A stretch of DNA of 9,042 nt from Thioploca sp. (lineage in GTDB: Bacteria > Pseudomonadota > Gammaproteobacteria > Beggiatoales > Beggiatoaceae), in contig DRQV01000105.1 of the NCBI GenBank assembly GCA_011371325.1, positions 1 to 9,042 on the forward strand. The letters are read 5' to 3'. The position numbers and the translations under genes were made by a program. Below are positions 1 to 8,086 of the stretch, piece by piece. Below the pieces are notes generated by a model. It was not told where the DNA came from and did no database searches. It was given only the letters and a program-made list of their open reading frames with translations. Position 1 is the first letter of the stretch, and each line of letters opens with the position of its first letter.

Positions 1-637
1 AAATTCCCATAGATGCCAGTGCATTATCAGGATTATTTGGGCTTGGATTAGGATTTTTTGGTTTTTCTGCAAATTCTATGATTCTGCCATCATCATTAAC
101 ACTCATCACTCCAAATTCTTTGGCCATTTCCAATGGTACTTCCAAACAACCTACAGTCATATCAGCTTTATTTTCAAAATGTTCAGCTAACATTGGGCCA
201 TAATCCATTTTGTAAATATGATCACCAGCAAGAATTAATACATAATCTGGGGCATGGCTACGAATAATATTAAGATTTTGATATACAGCATCAGCAGTCC
301 CCTCATACCAAGATTCATCAATTCGCTGTTGAGATGCTGGCATTAACTCTACAAATTCCCCAAATTCAGCTCGTAAAAAACTCCAGCCTTTTTGAATATG
401 TCGAATCAAAGAATGAGATCGATATTGAGTTGCTACCGAAATTCTCCGTATCCCAGAATTAATACAATTGGACAAAGGAAAATCAATAATGCGAAATTTA
501 CCACCAAATGGTACGGATGGTTTAGCCCTCCAATCAGTAAGATTTTTAAGACGAGTTCCGCGTCCACCAGCCAATACTAAAGCTAATGTATTTCGGGTTA
601 AACGACTCACGAAACGATGTGTATTTTCACTATTCAT
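1..637 (-). CDS. glgC: Glucose-1-phosphate adenylyltransferase (ADP-glucose pyrophosphorylase), 3' end missing
   Basis: Makes ADP-glucose from ATP and glucose-1-phosphate, the committed cytosolic step of bacterial glycogen synthesis. The minus strand reads open for 212 codons from the ATG at 637-635 to the left window edge, about half of the family's usual 420 or so residues; only the nucleotidyltransferase half is present. Visible motifs are the nucleotide-binding loop LAGGRGTRL (residues 22-30), GGKFRIIDFPLSN (45-57), WYEGTADAV (110-118), AGDHIY with the catalytic Asp at 139 (E. coli Asp142), and FAEKP with Lys192, matching the glucose-1-phosphate Lys195 of E. coli. The N-terminus is three residues shorter than in E. 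coli. The E. coli activator residue Lys39 aligns with Trp36 here. The start is supported by an AAGGAA site six bases upstream and by a sigma70-like promoter. It diverges from the signalling operon. Family identity is certain; allosteric behaviour is inference. Confidence 0.97.
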   Translation of the reverse strand, partial: MNSENTHRFVSRLTRNTLALVLAGGRGTRLKNLTDWRAKPSVPFGGKFRIIDFPLSNCINSGIRRISVATQYRSHSLIRHIQKGWSFLRAEFGEFVELMPASQQRIDESWYEGTADAVYQNLNIIRSHAPDYVLILAGDHIYKMDYGPMLAEHFENKADMTVGCLEVPLEMAKEFGVMSVNDDGRIIEFAEKPKNPNPSPNNPDNALASMGI

Positions 638-643
638 CTATAG

Positions 644-649
644 TTCCTT
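644..649 (-). promoter_or_regulatory. Ribosome binding site of glgC
   Basis: On the minus strand AAGGAA stands six bases before the ATG at 637-635. It is a good Shine-Dalgarno match at normal spacing and fixes the glgC start, since no other in-frame ATG lies close by. Confidence 0.8.
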
Positions 650-676
650 ATATAACTTTTGGTTGATACAAATTCT

Positions 677-705
677 ACTATAATTTATATATATTTGCCA
701 ATCAA
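677..705 (-). promoter_or_regulatory. Putative sigma70 promoter of glgC
   Basis: Minus strand: -35 TTGATT (705-700), 17-base spacer, -10 TATAGT (682-677). These match four and five of six consensus bases at ideal spacing. Transcription would start near 670, giving a leader of about 33 bases with the ribosome binding site inside it. The region is very AT-rich, so chance matches are easy; the position just upstream of a well-defined start is what makes it credible. Confidence 0.55.
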
Positions 706-732
706 GTTTTAACAATATTAAATTCAAAGTAA

Positions 733-960
733 TATCAAGATGAACAATTAGTTGAAATATAGGCTTACTATTGGAATAACGAACAATCTGGTAAAAAAAT
801 CGATTTATATGGTATAGTTACCAATGGCGAAGTCTGGAAATTTTACAAATTAAATCTTGCTGGACAAGTTTATGAAACATTATGCTTTGAGTGAAACTAG
901 CTATGTTTTAGGAATACTTGATTATTTCTAAAATGTGAAGAAAATATTATTAAATATTAA
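733..960 (+). pseudogene. Decayed C-terminal fragment of a conserved hypothetical gene (restriction-endonuclease-like family)
   Basis: One frame from 733 to 894 encodes a plausible protein piece, DEQLVEI-stop-AYYYWNNEQSG followed by KKIDLYGIVTNGEVWKFYKL, ending at TGA 892-894. It is broken by TAG at 760-762, where CAG (Gln) would restore the frame. A second frame from 899 continues with SYVLGILDYF to TAA 929-931, and the first frame resumes with LKCEENIIKY to TAA 958-960. The order of motifs (YGxVTxGxxWKFxKL, then an LGIL helix, then a Cys/Glu-rich end) resembles the C-terminus of a nuclease-like conserved hypothetical family that I recall from cyanobacteria and filamentous sulfur bacteria. 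There is no start codon in frame and no N-terminal part, so this is a dead remnant. It fills most of the gap between glgC and the signalling genes. Family assignment is from memory and moderately sure; the decay is visible directly. Confidence 0.55.
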
Positions 961-1004
961 CCAAATACATTTACCTTATCAAGAATAAAAAGTATCTCTA
1001 TAAT

Positions 1005-2705
1005 ATGCCAAACCCAGATGATTTACTTATTTTAGCCGATGAAGATGAAATTGTATTACCATCGGAAAAATTACCTGAATCTAATAATCAACAAATACCA
1101 TTCATTGACCCATACTCACCAACTTGGAAAATAATGATTGTGGATGATGAACAGGAAATCCATGATGTTACCAAGATTGCTTTAGATGGTTTCATGTTTA
1201 AAGATAAACCAATTAGTTTTGTCTCAGCTTATTCTGGTAAACAAGCAAAAATATTATTAAAAGAACATCCTGATACTGCTGTCATATTTTTAGATGTAGT
1301 TATGGAAGAAAATGATAGTGGTTTACAAGTTGCAAAATATATTAGAGAAAATCTACAAAATAATTTAGTTAGGATAATTCTTCGTACTGGCCAATCAGGT
1401 GAAGCCCCTGAAGAAAAAACTATAATTAATTATGATATCAATGACTACAAATATAAGGCGGAATTGACTCGACGTAAATTATTTGTTACTACAATTGCAG
1501 GCTTAAGAGCTTATTATGATCTAATGCTTATAGAAACTAATAAAACTGCACTTAAACAAACTTTAGAAGCAATTCCAATAGGAATATGTGTATTGGATGC
1601 ACAGACCATAAAACCTAAATATATCAATAAAGAAGCTCAGAAAATTTTTGAAAATCGAATTGAGAATGATGTTTCAATTGAAAATATTGTAGATGTATAT
1701 CAGTTTTATATTGCTGGCACTTCTCGAATGTATCCTTACGAAAAATTACCTATGGTTTGTGCCTTAAAAGGGGAAACAACCTATGTTGATGACATTGAAA
1801 TTCGGCAAAATGATCAAAACATTCCTATCGAAAGTTGGGGTACTCCAATTTATGATAATGGTAAAATTATTTATGGCTTAACGACTTTTCAAGATGTTAG
1901 CGAACGTCAACAAGCAGAAGCTACTAAAATCCGGATGATTCAAGAACTTGAAGCTAAAAATTCAGCACTTCACTATAGTAAAGAAATAGAAGCCAAAAAT
2001 ATGGATTTGCTGAAATTAAACCAAGATAAAAATGAATTTCTTAGTATTGCAGCTCATGATTTAAAAAATCCATTGTCAGCAATTATGGGTTATGCTGAGG
2101 AAATAGAGGAGTATTGTGGTGAAATGTCAAAACAAGAGATTATCGAATTATCAAGTTTAATCAAGCAAGCATCGACAAAGATGTCAACTTTAATCACAAA
2201 TTTGTTGGATGTTAATCAAATTGAGTCTGGCCAAATTAGATTGAACTTAACTAACGTAGATATTTTATCAATTGTAGAAAATATAGTTAAAGACTATGCT
2301 AAAAGAGCTAAAGAAAAGAATATTACTATACATTTTTCATATGAAGGAAATAATTTTCAGGCTTATTTAGATACTAATCTAACAGGACAAATATTAGATA
2401 ATATTGTTTCCAATGCAGTTAAGTATTCGCCTTTAGGTAAAAATATTTATATTAAATTAATTACAGATAAAGGTAGGATTCGCTGTGAAGTTAAAGATGA
2501 AGGTGAAGGCTTAAGTGAAGCTGATCAAAAAAAATTATTTGGCAAATTTAATCGTTTAACTACCAAACCAACTGGTAAAGAACATTCTAATGGTTTAGGT
2601 TTATTTATCGTTAAAAAATTAGCCGAAGCTATGAATGCTGAAGTTTGGTGCGAAAGTAAATTAGGCCAAGGTGCTACTTTTATTGTAGAATTTAAAACAT
2701 CATAA
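1005..2705 (+). CDS. Hybrid sensor histidine kinase: N-terminal receiver, PAS, HisKA and HATPase domains
   Basis: A 566-residue soluble two-component protein with no signal peptide or membrane segment, so cytoplasmic. Residues 1-40 are acidic and probably disordered. Residues 41-175 form a receiver domain: acidic pair Asp47/Asp48, phospho-acceptor Asp97 (VIFLD), Thr128 and Lys149 in NDYKYK; its long insert resembles the receivers that precede DUF3369. A PAS-like sensor spans about 181-300 and ends in TTFQDVSERQQAE. A coiled coil (302-343) leads to HisKA with His351 in AAHDLKNPLS. The HATPase follows, with the N box around Asn466/Asn470, G1 box DEGEG (498-502) and G2 box GLGL (530-533). All catalytic residues are present, so autophosphorylation on His351 is expected, with Asp97 as an input or feedback site. 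No output domain exists. The ATG at 1005 is the only Met before the receiver; its Shine-Dalgarno is weak and I find no convincing promoter. It probably heads an operon with the giant kinase 41 bases downstream. Confidence 0.93.
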   Translation: MPNPDDLLILADEDEIVLPSEKLPESNNQQIPFIDPYSPTWKIMIVDDEQEIHDVTKIALDGFMFKDKPISFVSAYSGKQAKILLKEHPDTAVIFLDVVMEENDSGLQVAKYIRENLQNNLVRIILRTGQSGEAPEEKTIINYDINDYKYKAELTRRKLFVTTIAGLRAYYDLMLIETNKTALKQTLEAIPIGICVLDAQTIKPKYINKEAQKIFENRIENDVSIENIVDVYQFYIAGTSRMYPYEKLPMVCALKGETTYVDDIEIRQNDQNIPIESWGTPIYDNGKIIYGLTTFQDVSERQQAEATKIRMIQELEAKNSALHYSKEIEAKNMDLLKLNQDKNEFLSIAAHDLKNPLSAIMGYAEEIEEYCGEMSKQEIIELSSLIKQASTKMSTLITNLLDVNQIESGQIRLNLTNVDILSIVENIVKDYAKRAKEKNITIHFSYEGNNFQAYLDTNLTGQILDNIVSNAVKYSPLGKNIYIKLITDKGRIRCEVKDEGEGLSEADQKKLFGKFNRLTTKPTGKEHSNGLGLFIVKKLAEAMNAEVWCESKLGQGATFIVEFKTS

Positions 2706-2735
2706 TAATTCTTAATTTAAATCAGTCACATATTC

Positions 2736-2740
2736 AGGAA
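2736..2740 (+). promoter_or_regulatory. Ribosome binding site of the giant kinase gene
   Basis: AGGAA lies six bases before the ATG at 2747. It supports this start, as does the N-terminus itself: the NYQIKEQIYES segment begins the kinase fold at residue 6. The 41-base gap after the preceding stop shows no terminator hairpin, which favours cotranscription. Confidence 0.75.
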
Positions 2741-2746
2741 TTAACT

Positions 2747-5700
2747 ATGTTTACCCTTGCAAATTACCAAATCAAAGAGCAAATATACGAAAGTATAAAT
2801 TCTATTGTTTATCGTGGTATAAGAAATAAGGATAATAAACCAGTTATCCTAAAAATGTTAAAACAAGATTATCCAACTGCTTCTGAACTTACACGCTATC
2901 AGAAAGAGTATGAAATTATTTACAATTTAGATTCAGAAGGAGTAATTAAAGTTTATGGTATTGAAAAATATCAAAATATTTTAGTTATTATTTTAGAAGA
3001 TTTTGATGGAACTTCCTTAAAAAAAATTATAGCAAATAAGTTATTAACTATAAAAGAATTTTTATATATTGCCATTCAAATTGCTGATGGTTTAGCTAAT
3101 ATTCATACGAATAATATAATTCATAAAGATATTAACCCAAGTAATATTATTATAAATACTGATACTAAAAATCTGAAAATTATCGATTTTGGAATTGCTA
3201 GTCGTCTACCACGAGAAAATCCCATCTTAAAAAATCCAGAACAATTAGAAGGAACCTTAGCTTATTTATCTCCAGAACAGACAGGCCGGATTAATCGTAG
3301 CATGGATTATCGTACTGATTTATATTCATTGGGAGTGACCTTTTACGAATTGTTAACCGGACAATTGCCTTTTAAATATACTGATGCAATGGAATTGGTT
3401 CACTGTCACATTGCGAAAATTCCAGTTCCAGTAAATGAAATAAACCCTGAAATTCCACAAGTTATTTCTGATATTGTAATGAAGTTATTAGCTAAAAATG
3501 CTGAAGATAGGTATCAATCAGCTTTTGGAATTAAAGCCGATTTAGAAAAAATTTTAAGCCTTGAAAGTATTGAAAATATTCAAGGTTTGCCGTTTGAATT
3601 AGCCCAACATGACTTTTCCAGTAAATTTGAAATTCCCCAAAAACTCTATGGTAGAGAACATGAAGTTAATATTTTATTACAATCCTTTGAACGAGTCAGC
3701 AATAGCAATAAAGAAATAGTATTAGTGGCTGGTTATTCTGGAGTTGGCAAGACTGCTTTAGTACATGAAGTTCATAAACCCATGACTGAAAAACAAGGTT
3801 ATTTTGCGGCTGGAAAATTTGATCAATTGCAAAAAAATATCCCTTATTCTGCTATAACCAAGGCTTTCAATAAACTTTGTCACTATTTACTATTAGAAAA
3901 CACTGAAATTTTAACTAGTTGGCAAAGTAAAATTTTGACAGCAGTGGGTAATAATGGTCAGATTATTATTGATGTAGTCCCAAATTTGGAATTAATTATT
4001 GGTAAACAGCCACCAGTGGCAGAAGTTGGCCCTACTGAATCTCAAAATCGGTTCCAAATATTTTTCTTAAATTTTATCAAAGTATTGTGCAGTAAAGAAC
4101 ACCCATTTATTTTATTTATTGATGATTTACAATGGGTAGATTCTGCCTCATTAACATTATTGAAAGCTATCATATTGGATACTGAAATTCAGCACCTATT
4201 AATTATTGGAGCTTATCGGGATAATGAAATTGATGCTAATCATCCTTTTAGCATGGCAATTGATGAATTACAAAAGACCGACTCTATTATCAATACTATT
4301 AAATTAAGAAATTTACAACTCAATGATGTTATTACTTTATTACAAGATACATTGAAATGTAATTCTGTTCAGGATTTAGCCACTTTAGTTTATCAGAAAA
4401 CTCAAGGTAATGCTTTCTTTACCCATCAATTTTTACATATTTTGTATGAAGAAGAGTTATTGCAGTTTGGACAGCAACAATGGCAATGGGATATTGCCCA
4501 GATAGCTTCTCAAGATATTACTGATAATGTAGTAGAATTAATGGCTAATAAGATTAATAAATTACCCGAACCAACCTCAAAAATATTACGCTTGGCAGCT
4601 TGTATTGGGAATCAATTTGACTTGTCTATGCTGGCTATTATTTCTGAACTTTCTCAGTCAAAAATTGCGGATAGATTACAACCAGCAATTACTGAAGGAT
4701 TGATTCAATTTTTAGATGATAAATCTCAATTTAAATTTCTGCACGATAGAGTTCAGCAAGCTGCCTATGCGATGATTGAGGCTAAACAGAAACAAGCTGT
4801 ACATTTGCAAATAGGCTATCTATTATTGGATAATATTTCTAGCGAAAAATTGGTAGAAAAATATTTTGAGGTAGTTGACCATCTTAATGCGGGACGAGAA
4901 TTAATTACAGATATTCAAAAACAGGTACAAATCGCTCAATTAAATTTAGTAGCCGGGCAAAAAGCTAAAAATGCTACTGCTTATGTAGCTGCATTACAAT
5001 ATTTAACTATTGGCATTAAATGCTTAAATGACAGTCATTGGTCGACAAATTATACTTTAACTTTTGATTTACATAAGGAAAAAGCTGAGGTTGAATTTCT
5101 TAATAATAATTTCTCTCAGTCAGAACTATTAATCTATACTACACTGGATAAAGCTCAATCAGTAATTGAAAAAACCTCATTATACAGTATGTTGACTGTA
5201 CAATATACTATGTTGGCAAAGTATGAAGAGGCCACTCAAGCTGGACGAACAGCATTAAAATTACTGGATATTGATCTACCAACAACAGATTTAACTACTG
5301 CATTACAGACAGAAATGATTGCTGTCCAAAAAAATTTAGGAGATAGAACAATTAGTTCTATAGTTAATGCAACAGAAATGACAGAACCTTTAATTCGAGC
5401 AGGTACTCAAATTTTAGTAAAATTAATTACCACGACTTATCAATCTAATCAAGCATTATTCGCAGTTGTAGTTAGCAAAATTGTCAAATTTTCTCTCAAG
5501 TACGGCAATATTTCAGAATCTCCCTTTGGTTATGCAGCCTATGGAGTCTTATTAGGCTCGGTATTTGGTAATTATAAAATGGGAGCTGAATTTAGCAATA
5601 TGGCGTATCATCTGGCTGAAAAATTTCATAATATGAGTCAAAAATGTGCTGTTTGTGATGTGTTGTCTGGCCATGCTCACTATTGGACTCAACCATTGCA

Positions 5701-7987
5701 AAGTGCATTAATTTATAGTGATGAAGGTTATCAAGCTGGTTTGGAATCAGGAGAATTGCAAGTCATTGGTTATATTATGATGTTTAAGCTATATAACCTC
5801 TTTAGTCAAGGTTTGAATTTAAATCAATTGCTGGAAGAAATTACCCATTTGTTAGCACTTAGTAAAAAACACCGAAATCAATTAGCAATAGACACTATCA
5901 TAGGGTGTCAAATTGGAGTATTGAATTTAACTGGTTTGACAACTGATAGAGCAACATTTGCAAATGGTAAAATGGATGATGAACAATTCACTAAAGAATG
6001 TCATGACCATCAAACGATTTTATCCCTGTGTATGTACCAAATTTTAAAATTACAAATTCTATATCTTTATGATAAACCAACTAAAGCATTAGAATATGCT
6101 AAAAGTTCTGAACAGCAAATCAATTATGTGTTAGGAGTATTTTGTGTTGCAGAGCATAATTTTTACTATTCACTAACTTTAATAGCTCTCTATCCTTCTG
6201 CTTCACCAGAGTTGCAACAACAGTATATGGAAAAGCTACAAGCTAATCAAAACCAGATGAAAATTTGGGCAGATAATTGTCAGGAGAACTTTTTACATAA
6301 ATATCAGTTGGTGCAAGCAGAAATTGCTAAAATTGAAGGTGATATATTGGAAGCAATGGATTTATATGACCATGCTATAGCTTCCGCTAAAGAAAATGAC
6401 TTTATTCAAAATGAAGCACTTGCTAATGAACTTGCAGCTAAATTTTGGTTGGGTAGAAATAAAGAAGAGATTAGCCAAGTTTATCTACGAAAAGCCCAAT
6501 ATGGTTATCAAAAATGGGCGGCAACTAATAAATTAGAGCTTTTAGAAACCCAATATTCCCACTTAATTAGACAAAATATAATACCTAATTTACCTGAAAC
6601 TATTGCGACAGTTGCTGCTTCAACAACTATATTTCACACCTCAACAATATTAGATTTGGATAGTGTAACTAAAGCCTCTAAAGCTCTTGCTGGAGAAATA
6701 GTTCTTAGTAAATTACTAGAAAAGATCATGTGGATTGTGATTGAAAATTCTGGTGCCGAAAGAGGTTTATTAATTTTAAAGCAAGATGATTCATGGCTGA
6801 TTGAAGCAGAGGGGTTATTGGATACTAAAAAAGTTACTATTTTGCAGTCAATTCCTTTGGCTGATAATTTACCTATTTCAGTAGTAAATTATGTGCTAAG
6901 AACTCGTGAATCAGTGGTATTGACTAATGCTAGGCAAGAAGGAATTTATACTACAGATAGTTATATTCAACAACAGCAAGCAAAATCAATTTTGTGTAGT
7001 CCAATTTTGCATCAAAGAAAAATCATTGGCTTATTATATTTAGAAAATAATTTGACAGAAGGAGCATTTACTTCAGCTCGATTAAGAATAGTTGATATTC
7101 TTTCTTCTCAAGTAGCAATCTCTCTGGAAAATTCACTGTTATATCAAACCTTGGAAAAGAAGGTAGAACAACGTACTTCACAATTAGATAAAGCAAATAA
7201 AGAGATTAAATCACTCAATGAACTTCTTACAGAAGAAAATATAAGAATGCGTACAGAATTGAATGTTGCTAAACAATTACAACAGATGGTTTTGCCTAAA
7301 GAAGCTGAATTGGAAGAAATTAATAGCTTAGATATTGCTGGTTTCATGGAACCAGCGGAAGAAGTTGGTGGTGATTATTATGAAGTTCTACATCATGATG
7401 GCCGTATTAAAATTGGGATTGGTGATGTTACCGGGCATGGTTTGGAAAGTGGTGTCATCATGTTGATGGTACAAACCACTGTCAGGGCTTTGTTACTGGT
7501 TGGGATTGATAATCCTGAGACATTTTTAAATATTGTTAATCGTACTGTTTATCACAATGCTCAACGGATGGCAACTGATAAAAACTTAACTCTGTCATTA
7601 TTAGATTATAAAAATGGAACTTTACGATTAACCGGTCAACATGAAGAAGTATTATTAGTGCGAAAAAATGGTGAAATTGAACGGATTGATACCTTTGATT
7701 TAGGTTTTATGGTTGGTGTGGTGGATGATATAACTAAATTTACTTCGCATCAAGAGATTGAATTACTACCTGAAGATGGCATTGTATTATATACTGATGG
7801 TATTACAGAAGCCCAAAATATAGATGAAAAACAATATGGTTTGGAACGATTATGTGAAATTGTCAGTTGTAATTGGTCTAACGATGCTAAACAGGTTCAA
7901 CAAGCTGTGATAGCTGATGTTAAAAATCATATTGGTATGCAGAAAGTTTTGGATGACATTACTTTATTGGTTTTAAAACAGAAATAG
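2747..7987 (+). CDS. Giant signalling protein: Ser/Thr kinase, AAA ATPase, helical repeats, GAF and PP2C/SpoIIE-type phosphatase
   Basis: A 1746-residue cytoplasmic protein with no membrane segment. Protein kinase domain, about 7-270: Lys36, probable helix-C Glu54, catalytic loop HKDINPSN (126-133, HKD in place of HRD), DFG 147-149, SPE 175-177; the glycine loop is degenerate (ESINSIVY). AAA_16-type ATPase, about 300-500: Walker A GYSGVGKT (329-336) and Walker B FILFIDD (454-460). Residues about 500-1290 are helical, TPR-like, as in PknK- or MalT-like regulators, and probably bind partners. GAF sensor, about 1315-1462. Coiled coil, about 1463-1515. PP2C/SpoIIE phosphatase, about 1522-1746, with all four expected metal-binding Asp: 1543 (GGDYY), 1560 (GDVTGHG), 1684 (YTDG) and 1737 (DDIT). 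It may therefore both phosphorylate and dephosphorylate Ser/Thr. Many relatives I recall end in a histidine kinase; here a phosphatase takes that place. It follows the histidine kinase gene closely and ends before a shared terminator. Substrate unknown. Confidence 0.95.
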   Translation: MFTLANYQIKEQIYESINSIVYRGIRNKDNKPVILKMLKQDYPTASELTRYQKEYEIIYNLDSEGVIKVYGIEKYQNILVIILEDFDGTSLKKIIANKLLTIKEFLYIAIQIADGLANIHTNNIIHKDINPSNIIINTDTKNLKIIDFGIASRLPRENPILKNPEQLEGTLAYLSPEQTGRINRSMDYRTDLYSLGVTFYELLTGQLPFKYTDAMELVHCHIAKIPVPVNEINPEIPQVISDIVMKLLAKNAEDRYQSAFGIKADLEKILSLESIENIQGLPFELAQHDFSSKFEIPQKLYGREHEVNILLQSFERVSNSNKEIVLVAGYSGVGKTALVHEVHKPMTEKQGYFAAGKFDQLQKNIPYSAITKAFNKLCHYLLLENTEILTSWQSKILTAVGNNGQIIIDVVPNLELIIGKQPPVAEVGPTESQNRFQIFFLNFIKVLCSKEHPFILFIDDLQWVDSASLTLLKAIILDTEIQHLLIIGAYRDNEIDANHPFSMAIDELQKTDSIINTIKLRNLQLNDVITLLQDTLKCNSVQDLATLVYQKTQGNAFFTHQFLHILYEEELLQFGQQQWQWDIAQIASQDITDNVVELMANKINKLPEPTSKILRLAACIGNQFDLSMLAIISELSQSKIADRLQPAITEGLIQFLDDKSQFKFLHDRVQQAAYAMIEAKQKQAVHLQIGYLLLDNISSEKLVEKYFEVVDHLNAGRELITDIQKQVQIAQLNLVAGQKAKNATAYVAALQYLTIGIKCLNDSHWSTNYTLTFDLHKEKAEVEFLNNNFSQSELLIYTTLDKAQSVIEKTSLYSMLTVQYTMLAKYEEATQAGRTALKLLDIDLPTTDLTTALQTEMIAVQKNLGDRTISSIVNATEMTEPLIRAGTQILVKLITTTYQSNQALFAVVVSKIVKFSLKYGNISESPFGYAAYGVLLGSVFGNYKMGAEFSNMAYHLAEKFHNMSQKCAVCDVLSGHAHYWTQPLQSALIYSDEGYQAGLESGELQVIGYIMMFKLYNLFSQGLNLNQLLEEITHLLALSKKHRNQLAIDTIIGCQIGVLNLTGLTTDRATFANGKMDDEQFTKECHDHQTILSLCMYQILKLQILYLYDKPTKALEYAKSSEQQINYVLGVFCVAEHNFYYSLTLIALYPSASPELQQQYMEKLQANQNQMKIWADNCQENFLHKYQLVQAEIAKIEGDILEAMDLYDHAIASAKENDFIQNEALANELAAKFWLGRNKEEISQVYLRKAQYGYQKWAATNKLELLETQYSHLIRQNIIPNLPETIATVAASTTIFHTSTILDLDSVTKASKALAGEIVLSKLLEKIMWIVIENSGAERGLLILKQDDSWLIEAEGLLDTKKVTILQSIPLADNLPISVVNYVLRTRESVVLTNARQEGIYTTDSYIQQQQAKSILCSPILHQRKIIGLLYLENNLTEGAFTSARLRIVDILSSQVAISLENSLLYQTLEKKVEQRTSQLDKANKEIKSLNELLTEENIRMRTELNVAKQLQQMVLPKEAELEEINSLDIAGFMEPAEEVGGDYYEVLHHDGRIKIGIGDVTGHGLESGVIMLMVQTTVRALLLVGIDNPETFLNIVNRTVYHNAQRMATDKNLTLSLLDYKNGTLRLTGQHEEVLLVRKNGEIERIDTFDLGFMVGVVDDITKFTSHQEIELLPEDGIVLYTDGITEAQNIDEKQYGLERLCEIVSCNWSNDAKQVQQAVIADVKNHIGMQKVLDDITLLVLKQK

Positions 7988-8030
7988 GCATAAAATTATG
8001 CAGACTGTATCTAAAATAAATTTCACGTAG

Positions 8031-8066
8031 GAAGGATGAATTGCGTCAAGATATAATTCATCCTTC
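8031..8066. terminator. Probable bidirectional terminator hairpin between convergent genes
   Basis: A perfect 12-bp inverted repeat, GAAGGATGAATT (8031-8042) and AATTCATCCTTC (8055-8066), encloses a 12-base loop. It lies 43 bases past the stop of the giant kinase gene and 20 bases past the stop of the converging permease gene, the usual place for a shared terminator. The stem is only modestly GC-rich and neither side has a clean run of T, so termination may be weak or factor-assisted. Confidence 0.6.
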
Positions 8067-8086
8067 ATTGTATCCTATATGGTTTC

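Noticed and set aside
392..683. Two short plus-strand open frames (392-580 and 468-683)
   Set aside because: They lie antisense to glgC, whose minus-strand reading is continuous and matches a known family throughout; their translations show no recognisable motifs.
918..950. TTGATT (918-923) and TATTAT (945-950) as a promoter for the histidine kinase gene
   Set aside because: The spacer is 21 bases, too long for a normal sigma70 promoter; in such AT-rich DNA these matches are expected by chance.
999..1004. Perfect TATAAT directly before the ATG at 1005
   Set aside because: A start of transcription about seven bases downstream would fall inside the coding sequence, and no -35 match stands at the right distance.
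7144..7347. Minus-strand open frame of 67 codons
   Set aside because: It is antisense to the coiled coil and the start of the phosphatase domain of the giant gene; low-complexity Ser/Leu composition is typical of a shadow frame.
7988..8001. Palindrome GCATAA-AA-TTATGC just after the stop of the giant gene
   Set aside because: The loop of two bases is too tight and the stem AT-rich, so a terminator role is unlikely; the 12-bp hairpin at 8031-8066 is the better candidate.
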